64,000 nt of DNA. Source: Acidobacteriota bacterium (GTDB lineage: Bacteria; Acidobacteriota; Terriglobia; Bryobacterales; Bryobacteraceae). Each line of letters starts with the position of its first letter. The first letter of the stretch is position 1. The stretch spans positions 1 to 64,000 of the forward strand of contig CANIVU010000033.1 in the NCBI GenBank assembly GCA_947470805.1. Direction: 5' to 3'. Shown here in pieces: positions 54,973 through 64,000 of this stretch. The notes below the pieces were generated by a model. That model saw only the letters and a list, made by a program, of their open reading frames with translations. It searched no databases and was not told where the DNA came from. The translations under genes were made by a program, and so were the position numbers.

Positions 54973-55242
54973 ATGATCAAGCTCGACATCATCAATGAAG
55001 TCGTGAATCGCACCGGCATCACGAAGACCAAAGCGGAGATGGCTGTCGAAACCGTCTTCGAGAGCATGAAGCAGGCTTTGGCCAGTGGCGACCGGATTGA
55101 ACTCCGGGGGTTCGGCATTTTCAATGTCCGCCCGCGTAAAACCGGTATCGGCCGCAATCCGCGCACCGGCGCCGAAGTGGCCATTCCTCCGGGCAAGGCC
55201 GTTCGGTTTAAGCCCGGCAAAGAGTTGCAGCAACTGCACTAA
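54973..55242 (+). CDS. HU/IHF family DNA-binding protein
   Basis: 89 residues, the standard family length. KLDIINEVVNRTGITKTKAE forms the dimer helices. RIELRGFGIFNVRPRKTGIGR and NPRTGAEVAIPPGKAVRFKPGK form the saddle and the beta arm, with the intercalating proline in IPPG. It bends DNA and shapes the nucleoid. AGGAGG lies 5 nt before the ATG and a strong promoter lies upstream. The stop overlaps the site-2 protease start (TAATG). Confidence 0.96.
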   Translation: MIKLDIINEVVNRTGITKTKAEMAVETVFESMKQALASGDRIELRGFGIFNVRPRKTGIGRNPRTGAEVAIPPGKAVRFKPGKELQQLH

Positions 55243-56174
55243 TGGAATCGGCCATGGACGCCCGCTCGCAGCGTCCGCGATCCCGGCAGCGATGGTGGCT
55301 TCACGCGCTGCTGCTTGTGTTGACGCTGTTAACAACGACCATTGTCGGCTCGCGTCTCGACGCGAACTTCGCCGCCAATCGGCCTGCGTTTCTGATCGAT
55401 GACGACTTCAGCTTTTTCCTCTCCATTTGGGATCAGCCGCGTGTTCTGGTTGCAGGGTTGCCGTTTTCTCTGACACTCTTGTCCATCCTGCTGGCTCACG
55501 AATTGGGCCACTTCTGGGCCTGTCAGTTTCATCGGATCGACGCCTCGCTCCCCTATTTCCTCCCTGCGCCCACATTGATTGGGACCTTTGGCGCGTTTAT
55601 AAAGATCCGCGCACCGATTTTTTCCCGTCGAGAACTCTTTGATGTCGGTGTCGCTGGCCCCATTGCCGGCTTCATATTTCTCGTCCCCGCTCTCGGCATT
55701 GGCCTGGCCAACTCCAAAGTGCTGCCCGGCATCGCAGAACAAGGCGACCTCGTCTTCGGCTCTCCCTTCCTGCTCTGGGCCGCCACGAAAATCATCTTTC
55801 CCGGCGTTGCCGCCGCTGATCTATACCTCCACCCGGTCGCCCGCGCGGCGTGGGTCGGACTGCTGGCAACGGCTCTCAACCTCCTTCCCATCGGCCAGCT
55901 CGATGGTGGCCACATTCTCTACGCCTTCTTTGGCCGCCAGCATCGCCGGCTTTCTCAGATCTTCGCCGTGGTGCTCGCCGCGATCGGGGTAATCTTTGGC
56001 TGGCTCGGCTGGATTCTTTGGGCCGGCTTCTTCCTCTGGACCGGCCTCCGCCACCCGCCTATCATTGACGAAAGCCCCGTTGGCGCTGGCCGCATGCGGG
56101 TCGCCGCCGTAGCTCTCCTCATTCTGGCGCTTTCCTTCACCCCGGTTCCTGTACGAGGGTCGGTGTACCTATGA
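55242..56174 (+). CDS. site-2 protease family (M50) membrane protease
   Basis: 310 residues with six or seven transmembrane helices. The zinc site is HELGHFW in TM2 (LLAHELGHFWACQFH) and the second motif is NLLPIGQLDGGHILY. These enzymes cut transmembrane substrates within the bilayer, for example anti-sigma factors; both ECF sigma factors in this window are far away and no target is indicated. It is co-transcribed with HU (TAATG overlap) and with the glycosyltransferase (ATGA overlap), an unusual operon grouping. Confidence 0.92.
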   Translation: MESAMDARSQRPRSRQRWWLHALLLVLTLLTTTIVGSRLDANFAANRPAFLIDDDFSFFLSIWDQPRVLVAGLPFSLTLLSILLAHELGHFWACQFHRIDASLPYFLPAPTLIGTFGAFIKIRAPIFSRRELFDVGVAGPIAGFIFLVPALGIGLANSKVLPGIAEQGDLVFGSPFLLWAATKIIFPGVAAADLYLHPVARAAWVGLLATALNLLPIGQLDGGHILYAFFGRQHRRLSQIFAVVLAAIGVIFGWLGWILWAGFFLWTGLRHPPIIDESPVGAGRMRVAAVALLILALSFTPVPVRGSVYL

Positions 56175-56920
56175 AAATTTCGGCCACCATCATCACCTAC
56201 AACGAAGAGCGCAACATCGCCCGAGCTATTGAAAGCCTGCGCTGCGCCGACGAGATTCTGGTGGTCGATAGCGGCTCGTCGGACCGTACGGTGGAGATCG
56301 CCGAAAAGCTCGGCGCCCGCGTGCTGGATCGGAACTGGATCGGCTATGCCGACCAGAAAAACTGGGCCGCCGAACAGGCGAAGTTCGATTGGATTCTCTC
56401 GCTCGATGCCGACGAAGCCGTCAGCGAAATGCTCGAAGCCGAGATCTGGCAGCTGAAGAAAAACGGGCCCGCCGCCGACGCCTACACCATGCCCCGGTTG
56501 GCTCAGTATCTGGGCCGCTGGATCCTCCACTCCGGCTGGCACCCGGACCGGAAGATTCGCCTTTACGACCGCCGCGGCGCGCAATGGGAAGGGAAGTTCG
56601 TCCACGAAGGACTGATCGTCAAGGGCAAGATCGAAGCCTTTGAAGGCCCGCTGCTCCACTTCACCTGCCAGTCGCTGTCCGAACACCTGCGGACCATGGA
56701 TCGCTACACCACGCTGGCCGCCGAACAGCTCGTCGAACGGCGCGTGAAGATCTCCGTCTGGCAGCTCTTCTACAAACCCTGGTGGGAGTTTAACCGGACG
56801 TTTTTCCTGAAGCAGGGCTTCCGCGATGGCGCCGAGGGCCTTGCCATCGCCTGGATGGGTGCGCTCTACGTCTTCATGAAGTACGCCAAGGCCCGCTACA
56901 TGCTGCCGGGGCGCCAGTGA
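56171..56920 (+). CDS. family 2 glycosyltransferase (WaaE/KdtX-like)
   Basis: 249 residues. The GT-A fold begins directly with ISATIITYNEERNIARAIES and VVDSGSSDRTVEIA. The metal-binding DxD equivalent is in ILSLDADEAVS. The acceptor region (YLGRWILHSGWHPDRKIRLY, WEGKFVHEGL) is close to lipopolysaccharide core beta-1,4-glucosyltransferases. It probably adds a sugar to an envelope lipid or polysaccharide. The start overlaps the protease stop (ATGA). Confidence 0.92.
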   Translation: MKISATIITYNEERNIARAIESLRCADEILVVDSGSSDRTVEIAEKLGARVLDRNWIGYADQKNWAAEQAKFDWILSLDADEAVSEMLEAEIWQLKKNGPAADAYTMPRLAQYLGRWILHSGWHPDRKIRLYDRRGAQWEGKFVHEGLIVKGKIEAFEGPLLHFTCQSLSEHLRTMDRYTTLAAEQLVERRVKISVWQLFYKPWWEFNRTFFLKQGFRDGAEGLAIAWMGALYVFMKYAKARYMLPGRQ

Positions 56921-56938
56921 TAGCATAGGCACTAGTCT

Positions 56939-57790
56939 ATGCAGACCCGTCGTATTTTCCTCTCCACCGCCGCAGGCGCGGCTCTCTCGGCTGCCGTGAA
57001 GCCACATAAGAATTTCAAGGGCGTCATCATCGGCGCGCAGACCTACAGCCTGCGCGATCGCGATGCCGACAAGGCACTCCTCGCCCTCCAGGAACTGAAG
57101 ATCAACACCGTTGAAATGTTCAGCGGCCACGCCGAACCGGCCTTCCCCCGCGGCACCGCCCGCGAGGAAGTGCGCAAGTGGCGCCTCACCGTGCCGATCA
57201 GCCATTTCAAGGACCTTCGCAAGAAGTACAACGACGGCGGCGTCACCATCCACGCCTACAACTACTCCTTCCGCGAAGACTACACGAACGACGAAATCGC
57301 CCGTGGCTTCGAATTCGCTGACGCTCTCGGCGCCAAGATCATCACCGCTTCGTCCAACGTTACCACCGCGAAAAAGGTTGATCCCTTCGCCAAAAAGGCA
57401 AAAATCCGCGTCGGCATGCACAACCACTCCCGCATCGTCGCCAACGAATTCGCCACGCCCGAAGACTTCCTCTCGGCCATGAAGGGCATGAGCAAGTTCA
57501 TCTGCATTAACCTGGACATCGGCCACTTCGTCGCTGCCAACTTTGAGCCGGTGAAGTTCATGGAACAGTGGCACGACCGTATCGTCACGCTCCACATCAA
57601 GGACCGCAAGAAGAACCAGGGCGCCAATCTCCCCTTCGGCGAAGGCGACACGCCCATCAAGGACGTGCTCACCTGGCTCAAGACGAACAAGATCGCCATC
57701 CCCTCCAACATCGAATACGAATACAAAGGCGCCGACACGGTGGCCGAAATTCGTAAGTGCGTCGAATACTGCCGCAAGATTGTGGCCTAA
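56939..57790 (+). CDS. exported sugar phosphate isomerase/epimerase-like protein
   Basis: 283 residues. A Tat-like signal (QTRRIFLSTAAGAALSAAV) precedes an AP-endonuclease-2-type TIM barrel: TYSLRDRDADKALLAL, MHNHSRIVANEF, NLDIGHFVAANF and LHIKDRKKNQGANLP. The Glu/His/Asp residues of these blocks would bind a divalent metal. Members isomerise or epimerise sugars or inositols. TAGCAT lies 12 nt before the ATG. Confidence 0.88.
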   Translation: MQTRRIFLSTAAGAALSAAVKPHKNFKGVIIGAQTYSLRDRDADKALLALQELKINTVEMFSGHAEPAFPRGTAREEVRKWRLTVPISHFKDLRKKYNDGGVTIHAYNYSFREDYTNDEIARGFEFADALGAKIITASSNVTTAKKVDPFAKKAKIRVGMHNHSRIVANEFATPEDFLSAMKGMSKFICINLDIGHFVAANFEPVKFMEQWHDRIVTLHIKDRKKNQGANLPFGEGDTPIKDVLTWLKTNKIAIPSNIEYEYKGADTVAEIRKCVEYCRKIVA

Positions 57791-57811
57791 TTCTTCGCTA
57801 CGATCAAAGGA

Positions 57812-58645
57812 TTGAATCGTCGCGTATTTTTGTTCGGCTTACCCACGGCGGCGCTCTCCGCCTACGGGTACGCCAAGTTAATTGAACCGGGTTGGTTGGA
57901 AGAGACGCAGAAGACGGTCTCCACAGGCCGCGGCCTGCGCCGTCCTCTGCGTCTCGCCCATATTTCCGACTTTCACGCCTCCGGCATCATCCCGGTTTCG
58001 TTCCTCGCACAGGCCTTCCGCCGGGTCGTGGCGATGAAGCCCGACCTCATCTGCCTCACCGGCGATTTCGTCACCGCCGACAACGATTTCGACCCCGCCC
58101 GCTACGAATCCGCCCTGCAACTCCTGTCGGCCAAGGTCCCCACCTTCGCCTGTCTCGGCAATCACGACGGCGGCATCTGGGCCGCCCGCGAAGGCTGGTT
58201 CTCGAATCACAAATACATCCGCAACCTCGTCACCCGCGGCGGCGTCCAGGTGCTCCACAACGATTCGGTGAAACTCGACATCGACGGCATGCCTCTTACC
58301 CTCGTCGGCGTCGGCGATTGGTGGAGCGAAGAACTGCAGGCCCGCCCCGCGTTTGAGAAGGTTGACTACCAATCCGCGCCTGTCATTGTGATGAACCACA
58401 ACCCGGATGGCAAAGACGATTGCGGCCTCCAGCCCTGGGACCTCATGCTCTGCGGCCACACCCACGGCGGCCAGGTCATCGTGCCTTTCTACGGTCCGCC
58501 CATCGTGCCCATCATCGATACCCGCTACGCCGTCGGCCTCAATCGGTATCAGAGCCGCTGGATCCACACCACTCGCGGCGTCGGCAATATTCGTGGCATT
58601 CGGTTCAACTGCCGGCCAGAGCTAAGCCTCCTGCTCGTATCCTGA
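57812..58645 (+). CDS. metallophosphoesterase (YkuE-like)
   Basis: 277 residues from a TTG start, preceded by TACGAT 7 nt upstream and by AAAGGA directly adjacent. An N-terminal hydrophobic segment (FLFGLPTAALSAYGYA) suggests membrane anchoring or export. All calcineurin-like metal blocks are present: HISDFHASG, TGDFVTADND, GNHDGG, MNHNPD and CGHTHGGQ. It hydrolyses phosphoesters, possibly of lipid-linked substrates such as UDP-sugar lipids or phospholipids. The stop overlaps the next gene (TGATG). Confidence 0.92.
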   Translation: MNRRVFLFGLPTAALSAYGYAKLIEPGWLEETQKTVSTGRGLRRPLRLAHISDFHASGIIPVSFLAQAFRRVVAMKPDLICLTGDFVTADNDFDPARYESALQLLSAKVPTFACLGNHDGGIWAAREGWFSNHKYIRNLVTRGGVQVLHNDSVKLDIDGMPLTLVGVGDWWSEELQARPAFEKVDYQSAPVIVMNHNPDGKDDCGLQPWDLMLCGHTHGGQVIVPFYGPPIVPIIDTRYAVGLNRYQSRWIHTTRGVGNIRGIRFNCRPELSLLLVS

Positions 58646-60510
58646 TGCGCCGCTACGCCATTCTCGCCGCCGCGCTCGCTGCCGCCTTCGCTGGCTGGAC
58701 GTTCTATCGCGCCACCCGCGCCGAAGGCGACGCACGCCTCGCCGTCCGCAGCGAAAACGAAATTCCGTTCGACCAACAAACCCTCTCCGACCCTTCTCCC
58801 ACCGGCTACGAATCCCTCGCCACCCCCGCCGATTTCCGCGACGCCGTCATCTGGAACGGCGACCTCTACGTCGCCGGTGCCAACGCCCTCTTTCGCTACA
58901 ACGCCGCGGGAACATTGACCCAAACCTGGCGCGCCGGCATGGAACTCCCGCCCGCCCCGCTCACCTCCCTCGCCGCTGCCGAGGAGCTCTGGATCGCCAC
59001 CGAAGGCGAGGGCGCGCTCTCCTACGACGGCGCCCGTATCCGCAAAATAACCCCCAAAAACGCCCGCAAAATCACCACAATTCTTCCTTTAGCCACCGGC
59101 GGTGTCCTCCTCGGCACCGCCACCCAGGGTGTCCTCCACTACGACGGCACTCACCTCCGACCCTTCCATCCCTCCCTCGCCCAACTCCCCATCACCGCCC
59201 TCGCCGGCATCGAAGAGGACCTCTGGGCCGGCACCCGCGACAACGGCGTCATCCACCTCCGCGCCGGCCACGCCGAAAAGTTTGCCGAAACCGAAGGCCT
59301 GCCCGATAAGGCCATCCACTCCCTCGCCGTCGATGGCGATCGCGCCTGGGTCGGCACCTCCACCGGCGTCGCCCAGTTTCGCGGCGGCAAACTCGAACGC
59401 ACCCTCGCCGCTGGTCTCCTTGCCAAATCCCTCGCCGCCAACAAAACCGAACTCCTAGTCGGCACCCTCGCCGATGGCTGGCTCCGCATCCCGCTCGAAG
59501 CCCGCCCCTCCCGTGCCGCCCGCGAAGAGCCAGGGCAGGGCGGGGAAGTCCGCCGCGTCTTCCCCAGCGGCGAAGATATCTACATCCTGAAGCCCGATTC
59601 GCTCGACGTCCTCCGCGCCGGCCACCTCTCCAAAGCCGTTGAAGGCCAGGCCGCCCTCCTCTCCCACGGCAACGTCAGCGCCCTTGAAATGGACTCCGCC
59701 GGCCGCCTCTGGGTCGGTTACTTTGATCACGGCTTGGATATTGTTGATACTTCCCGCCGGCGGATTACGCCTTTGCAAGATGAGCGGATATTCTGCGTGA
59801 ATCGCATCCAGCGTTCTCCCGACGGGCAACAAATCGCCGTGGCCACTGCCAACGGCCTCGTTTTCTTTGATAACAGCCTCCAACAGCGCCAAGTCCTCAC
59901 CCGCGCCGATGGCCTCATCGCCTCGCACGTTACCGATCTCGCCCCCCACGGCAAGGGCTGGGTCGCCGCTACTCCGGCCGGCCTGACGTTCATCGACGGT
60001 GGCACTCGCTCCGTCTACGCCTTCCAGGGTCTGGTCAACAATCACGTATATACCGTCGCCGCTAACGGCGACACGCTCCTTGCCGGCACCCTCGGCGGCC
60101 TGTCGATTCTCAAAGGCGAAACCGTCAAATCGTCGACAACTACTGCCAACTCCACTCTCAAAACCAACTGGATCACCGCCCTCGCCCGCACCGGTACGGA
60201 CTGGTTCGCCGGCACTTACGGCGGCGGTGTGCAGCGCCTCGATCAGGCAGGCGCCTGGCACAGCTTTGATTCCATGCCGCCCAATGTCGTTGTCAATCCC
60301 AACGCTATGGTGGCCACCCCGCGCGCCGTTTACGCCGGAACGCTCGAACACGGCCTGCTTGCCTGGGACGCCCAGCGCCAAGCATGGCGTGCCATTCGCA
60401 CCGGTCTTCCCTCGGTCAATGTGACCGCCATCCTCTATCATGAAAACAAGCTTTACCTGGGCACCGACAATGGGTTGGTCGTCGTCCCGGAGAGCGCTTT
60501 GGGGCTTTGA
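58645..60510 (+). CDS. exported two-component-type beta-propeller without kinase
   Basis: 621 residues with a signal/anchor helix (AILAAALAAAFAGWTFY). The remainder is made of propeller blades of the kind found in the sensor region of hybrid kinases: LWIATEGEGALSYDGARI, LWAGTRDNGVIHLRAG, LWVGYFDHGLDIVD. The blade motifs run from about residue 60 to the end, probably two propellers. There is no kinase domain, so it is either a soluble ligand-binding partner or an orphan sensor. It overlaps the neighbours as TGATG on both sides, so it is co-translated with the phosphoesterase and the VIT-VWA protein. Confidence 0.82.
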   Translation: MRRYAILAAALAAAFAGWTFYRATRAEGDARLAVRSENEIPFDQQTLSDPSPTGYESLATPADFRDAVIWNGDLYVAGANALFRYNAAGTLTQTWRAGMELPPAPLTSLAAAEELWIATEGEGALSYDGARIRKITPKNARKITTILPLATGGVLLGTATQGVLHYDGTHLRPFHPSLAQLPITALAGIEEDLWAGTRDNGVIHLRAGHAEKFAETEGLPDKAIHSLAVDGDRAWVGTSTGVAQFRGGKLERTLAAGLLAKSLAANKTELLVGTLADGWLRIPLEARPSRAAREEPGQGGEVRRVFPSGEDIYILKPDSLDVLRAGHLSKAVEGQAALLSHGNVSALEMDSAGRLWVGYFDHGLDIVDTSRRRITPLQDERIFCVNRIQRSPDGQQIAVATANGLVFFDNSLQQRQVLTRADGLIASHVTDLAPHGKGWVAATPAGLTFIDGGTRSVYAFQGLVNNHVYTVAANGDTLLAGTLGGLSILKGETVKSSTTTANSTLKTNWITALARTGTDWFAGTYGGGVQRLDQAGAWHSFDSMPPNVVVNPNAMVATPRAVYAGTLEHGLLAWDAQRQAWRAIRTGLPSVNVTAILYHENKLYLGTDNGLVVVPESALGL

Positions 60511-62768
60511 TGCGGCATAGATTTCTCTATTCACTTGTCTTCGCAAGCGGCCTGTTCGCCGACGTGGGAACCCTGATCCCCAACACCAAACAGGCCCCGG
60601 ATCCCGCCATCCTCTCCATGGACGAAATGGCGATCGACATCCACATCGATGGCAGCAACGCCCGCGTCCTCATGCGCCAGATCTTCTCCAGCCACGTCCC
60701 GGCCATCTCCGAAGGTAACTACGTCTTCGCCCTCCCCGGCGGCGCGCTCGTCAGCGATTTCGCCGTCTGGGACGGCCCCACCCGCATCCCCGGCGTCATC
60801 CTCGAACGCAAACGCGCCGAACAACTCTACGAAAACATCCGCCTCCAGGCCATCGATCCCGGCCTCCTCCAAATGGGCGAAACCGATTCCGACGGCGCCC
60901 GCCGCACCACCACCTTCTCCGCCAAAGTCGTTCCCATCCCGCCCTACGGCACCAAGCGCGTTGAAATCGAATATCACCAGCGCCTGCCGCTCGAGAACCT
61001 GGTTTCCTACCTCGCCATTCCCCTCAAGCCCGAAGCCTACCGCCAGCAAACCGTCGGCCGCCTCTGGATCACCGTCGAAGCCCAATCCGCCCACGCCATC
61101 GAAGCCTTCGAACACGCCGGCAAGTCCTACCCGCTCAAGGTCATCGAAAAGACCGCCAACAAAGTCCGCGCCTCCCTCGAAATCCGCAACTTCACGCTCA
61201 CCGAAGATTTCTCCGTCACCCTCCGCCGCTCGGCGCCGAAGGCGCAAGCCCTCACGGTCACCGCCCAGCGCGATGTCGCCACCGAACCCGGTTACTTCGA
61301 AGCGTCCCTCGTCCTCCCCGCCGAACCTGCCGTACAGGCCGGCCCGCCCCGCCGCGTCACCGCGCTCTTCGACGCCTCTCTCTCCATGCAATGGGACAAG
61401 CTCGAGCGTTCCTACGCCGCCCTCGCCAAACTCCTCACCACCCTCCGCCCCGAAGATCAATTCGATCTCTTTCTCTTCAATTCCAATGTCTCTCGCTACA
61501 GCCCCACGCCCACGCCCGGCGGCACCGCGGAAGCCGAAAAGGCGCTCGCCTGGCTGAAGGAACAACCCCTCCGCGGCGCAACGAATCTCTCCGCCGCGCT
61601 TGATGCCGCCCTCGCCGCAGTCAATACCGATAACGCCGCGCTCGTCCTCTTCACTGATGGCGGCGCCTCCGATGGCGAAATCCGCAGCGGCAAAATCGCC
61701 GCTGCCTACGCCGCCAAATGGGCCGCGTCGAAGAAGCCTCGCACCTTCGTTTTCGCCGTTGGGGACGATGCCAACGTCAACCTCCTCCGCGCCCTCGCCC
61801 GCAACGATGGCTTACTCGAAACCATCAACTCCACCGAAACGCCCGACTTCAAGCTGAACGCCTTCCTCTCCAAGCTCCAACGCCGCCCCGCCGCCGGCCT
61901 CGCGCTCGCCGCTGACGCCAATCTCGTCGACGTCTACCCGCTCCAGGAGCAGACGTATTCCGGCTCGGAAGCCGCCTGGGTCGGCCGCTACAAACAGCCC
62001 GCGCGCACCAATTTCCGTTCCGGCGCCGCTCAGCTCAACGTCGCCCTCCCGGCCAGCGAAACTGCTCATCCCCAACTCCCCCGCACCTGGGCCAAGGCCC
62101 GCGTCGACGCCCTGCTCGAAAAGATCGAACGCGACGGCGAGGACCGCGCCACGATCGACGAAATCATCCGCCTCTCCCGCAAGTACAAATTTGTCACCCC
62201 CTACACCTCCTTCCTCGCCGCGCCCCGCGCCCTCCTCCGCCCTCGCCTCATCCGCCCGGGCGACCCTGTCCTCCGCGTCCGCACCGACAAGCTCATCTCC
62301 TCCGTCGTCGCCGTCTTCCCCTTCGGCCTCGTCAAACCCCTGAAATTCCTCCCTGGCGAAGATATCTGGCAAACCCGCTTCCTCGCCCCGGTCGACATGC
62401 CCGATGGCACCCACGCCGTCAACCTCATCCTGCGCGACCGCAACGGCCACACCTACAAGGAATCCCGGACGTTCGTGATCGCGAGCAAACCGCCCATCGT
62501 CCGCACCCGCATGGATAAAGGCTCCTACCGCGCCGGCGACGCCGTCGAACTCCGCGCCTCCGCCTCCGCCACCACGCGCACCGTCACCGCTCGTATGTAC
62601 GGCGTCTCCCCGGTTACCCTCCGTTGGGATCCCAAATCGCTCGCCAACACCGCCCGCTTCACACTCCCGCGCGACATCGCCCCCGGCCGCTACACCCTCA
62701 CCGTTACCGCTGAAGATATGGCCCACAATATCGGTGCAGAAGAGGTGCAAATCAATGTTCTCCCGTAA
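60510..62768 (+). CDS. VIT and VWA domain-containing protein
   Basis: 752 residues with a signal peptide (FLYSLVFASGLFA). The VIT (vault/inter-alpha-trypsin) domain covers about residues 30-160 (VLMRQIFSSHVPAISEGNYVF, IPPYGTKRVEIEYHQ). The VWA domain lies at about 285-430 with an intact MIDAS motif in ALFDASLSMQWDKL and the later LFTDGGASDGE. The C-terminal part holds a beta-rich region with repeated Ig-like features. Such proteins are anchored or secreted adhesin-like factors that bind ligands through the MIDAS metal. Overlaps the propeller gene (TGATG) and the TPR gene (14 nt). Confidence 0.88.
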   Translation: MRHRFLYSLVFASGLFADVGTLIPNTKQAPDPAILSMDEMAIDIHIDGSNARVLMRQIFSSHVPAISEGNYVFALPGGALVSDFAVWDGPTRIPGVILERKRAEQLYENIRLQAIDPGLLQMGETDSDGARRTTTFSAKVVPIPPYGTKRVEIEYHQRLPLENLVSYLAIPLKPEAYRQQTVGRLWITVEAQSAHAIEAFEHAGKSYPLKVIEKTANKVRASLEIRNFTLTEDFSVTLRRSAPKAQALTVTAQRDVATEPGYFEASLVLPAEPAVQAGPPRRVTALFDASLSMQWDKLERSYAALAKLLTTLRPEDQFDLFLFNSNVSRYSPTPTPGGTAEAEKALAWLKEQPLRGATNLSAALDAALAAVNTDNAALVLFTDGGASDGEIRSGKIAAAYAAKWAASKKPRTFVFAVGDDANVNLLRALARNDGLLETINSTETPDFKLNAFLSKLQRRPAAGLALAADANLVDVYPLQEQTYSGSEAAWVGRYKQPARTNFRSGAAQLNVALPASETAHPQLPRTWAKARVDALLEKIERDGEDRATIDEIIRLSRKYKFVTPYTSFLAAPRALLRPRLIRPGDPVLRVRTDKLISSVVAVFPFGLVKPLKFLPGEDIWQTRFLAPVDMPDGTHAVNLILRDRNGHTYKESRTFVIASKPPIVRTRMDKGSYRAGDAVELRASASATTRTVTARMYGVSPVTLRWDPKSLANTARFTLPRDIAPGRYTLTVTAEDMAHNIGAEEVQINVLP

Positions 62769-64000
62769 GCTCTTCATCGCCGTCGGCCTCGCCGCCACGC
62801 TCACCGCGGACCTACCCAGCTGGATCTCGACCATCGAAGTCCGCACCAAACTCGAGGAGATCTTCTACTCCACCGTCACCTTCGGCACCAATACCCTCGC
62901 CTGGCGCAAGCCCCCCAAGGAAACCCGCCCCGCCCTCACCCAGCAGATCCAGCAGGCCCCCGCCGACGCGCAGCTCTACTACCTCCGCGCCCGCGAAGCC
63001 GAGGCCCAACTCGATTTCGCCGCCGCCGAAGCCGATTGGACCAAGTTCACCCAAATAGCCCCCAACCGCGCCCAGGCCTGGATCGACAAAGCCGACTTCC
63101 ACCTCCGCCGCGCCGAACCCGAAAAAGAACTCGCCGCCCTCCTCGAAGCCGCCAAACTCCCCGCCACCGGCGCCGAAATCTATCGCCCCGTCACCGCACA
63201 GCAAGCCTGGGCAGCCCTCGAACGCGCTGCCTCATTGATCCCCGATCACCTCCTCTCCGACGACCGCGCGCTCGACGTCCTTCGCGCCCGCGAAGCCCGT
63301 TTCCCCAACGAGCCCCCAACCTACACACGCTTCGCCCTCTTCCTCACCACGCAAAAACGCTGGAACGACCTCGAAGCTCTCCTCGCCCGCTACCAAGCTA
63401 AGTTCCCCAACGACGAATCCTGGCCCCTCCAAACCCGCGCCACCATTGAGCGCGGCCGCAACGGAGCCGCTGGCGCCATCGCTCTCTACGACCGCGCCTA
63501 CCGTCCCGACTGGTCCGACGCTCTCCTCAACGACTACTTCCAACTCCTCGATCAATCCGACGCCCGCCGCCGCTTCACCGCCGCGGCCCGCCAACGCCAA
63601 ACGGCCGACCCCTCGGCCATCGACGCTGCCTCCCGCCTCTTCCACCACTACCGATTAAGTGGCGATACCGCCAGTGCCCAACGCGTTCTCTTCGATCTCA
63701 ACAAAGCCCGCAACGGCCGCTGGACCCCGGCCGAAAATCTCTTAATCGCCGGCTACTACAACACCGTCCAAAGCCCCGAAGAAGCAGCCCGCCGCTACCA
63801 CGCCGCCTACATCTCCACCGATGCCGCCGCCAGCGAACGCGGCCTCGCCGAACTCATCAATTTACTCATCCAGCAAGCCGCCCAGCCCTTCCGCTTCGGT
63901 GGCGGCGATCTCTCTTTCTACCGCGACATCGCCACCCTCGACACCAATCCCGGCTTCTGGAACGGCATCGTCTCGCTCATTCTCAATGGCCAGAACCCTT
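62755..64000 (+). CDS. secreted TPR-like protein (3' end outside window)
   Basis: An open frame of 415 codons that begins at the ATG at 62755, inside the end of the VIT-VWA gene, and continues past the right edge. A short signal (RKLFIAVGLAATLTA) precedes helical repeats with TPR-like residues (AQAWIDKADFHLRRAEPEKE, YTRFALFLTTQKRWNDLEAL). It probably acts as a scaffold for the adhesin-like neighbour. The C-terminus cannot be described. Confidence 0.8.
   Translation, partial: MFSRKLFIAVGLAATLTADLPSWISTIEVRTKLEEIFYSTVTFGTNTLAWRKPPKETRPALTQQIQQAPADAQLYYLRAREAEAQLDFAAAEADWTKFTQIAPNRAQAWIDKADFHLRRAEPEKELAALLEAAKLPATGAEIYRPVTAQQAWAALERAASLIPDHLLSDDRALDVLRAREARFPNEPPTYTRFALFLTTQKRWNDLEALLARYQAKFPNDESWPLQTRATIERGRNGAAGAIALYDRAYRPDWSDALLNDYFQLLDQSDARRRFTAAARQRQTADPSAIDAASRLFHHYRLSGDTASAQRVLFDLNKARNGRWTPAENLLIAGYYNTVQSPEEAARRYHAAYISTDAAASERGLAELINLLIQQAAQPFRFGGGDLSFYRDIATLDTNPGFWNGIVSLILNGQNP

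Overview
The window comes from a GC-rich bacterial chromosome, most likely an acidobacterium of the Solibacter/Bryobacter type. The main evidence is the C-terminal domain at the end of the NHL-repeat protein (45826-48420), which I recognise as the family catalogued from Solibacter (TIGR03437). Supporting signs are an ECF sigma factor paired with a Ser/Thr kinase, the cytochrome-type PSD1 + DUF1501 gene pair, GWxTD and DUF1080 proteins, and exosortase/EpsI. There are no rRNA genes, no recognisable tRNAs, no CRISPR array and no transposase.

Layout. 0-13.5 kb: a secreted TPR protein, two transporters, a small AT-hook-like protein with palindromic upstream sites, a beta-lactamase/NamZ-type fusion next to a pterin dehydratase, an ECF sigma-kinase pair, a MEMO-family protein and a SelA-like PLP enzyme. 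13.5-17.3 kb: a cyclic-nucleotide-binding domain, a glutamate decarboxylase and an ATP-grasp ligase in one tight unit. The first two look like a single fusion split by an in-frame amber codon. 17.4-23.7 kb: the PSD1/DUF1501 pair and a second large kinase. 23.7-25.8 kb: the most unusual locus, four small genes built from eleven copies of a 34-36-residue module (KLKTxLKAG, then CPxxxC, then an acidic stretch, then PNHNQ). Each gene has the same 32-nt upstream box and its own hairpin terminator. 25.8-28.3 kb: a broken TPR-like gene and a second ECF sigma factor facing the array.

28.8-36 kb: a secreted protein resembling a phage tail fibre behind a leader containing a terminator, a DinB-like protein, FtsK, a DUF1569-like protein, a cation-diffusion transporter and a DUF1080 hydrolase. 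36-44 kb: a hybrid propeller sensor kinase, uppP, pyk, exosortase plus EpsI, and an aldo/keto reductase. 44-54 kb: a class V aminotransferase, the NHL protein, a matrixin-type protease with Ig-like repeats, an outer-membrane barrel protein and a GWxTD protein. 54-64 kb: flavin reductase, HU, a site-2 protease and a glycosyltransferase, then an epimerase-like protein and an overlapping run of phosphoesterase, beta-propeller, VIT-VWA and TPR genes that leaves the window.

Genes are tightly packed, often overlapping as ATGA, TAATG or TGATG. Several isolated genes have a TANNNT hexamer about 6 nt before the start codon, suggesting leaderless transcripts. The kinase-array-TPR-ECF block (21-28.3 kb) and the cyclic-nucleotide/GAD/ATP-grasp block are the best candidates for undescribed systems.
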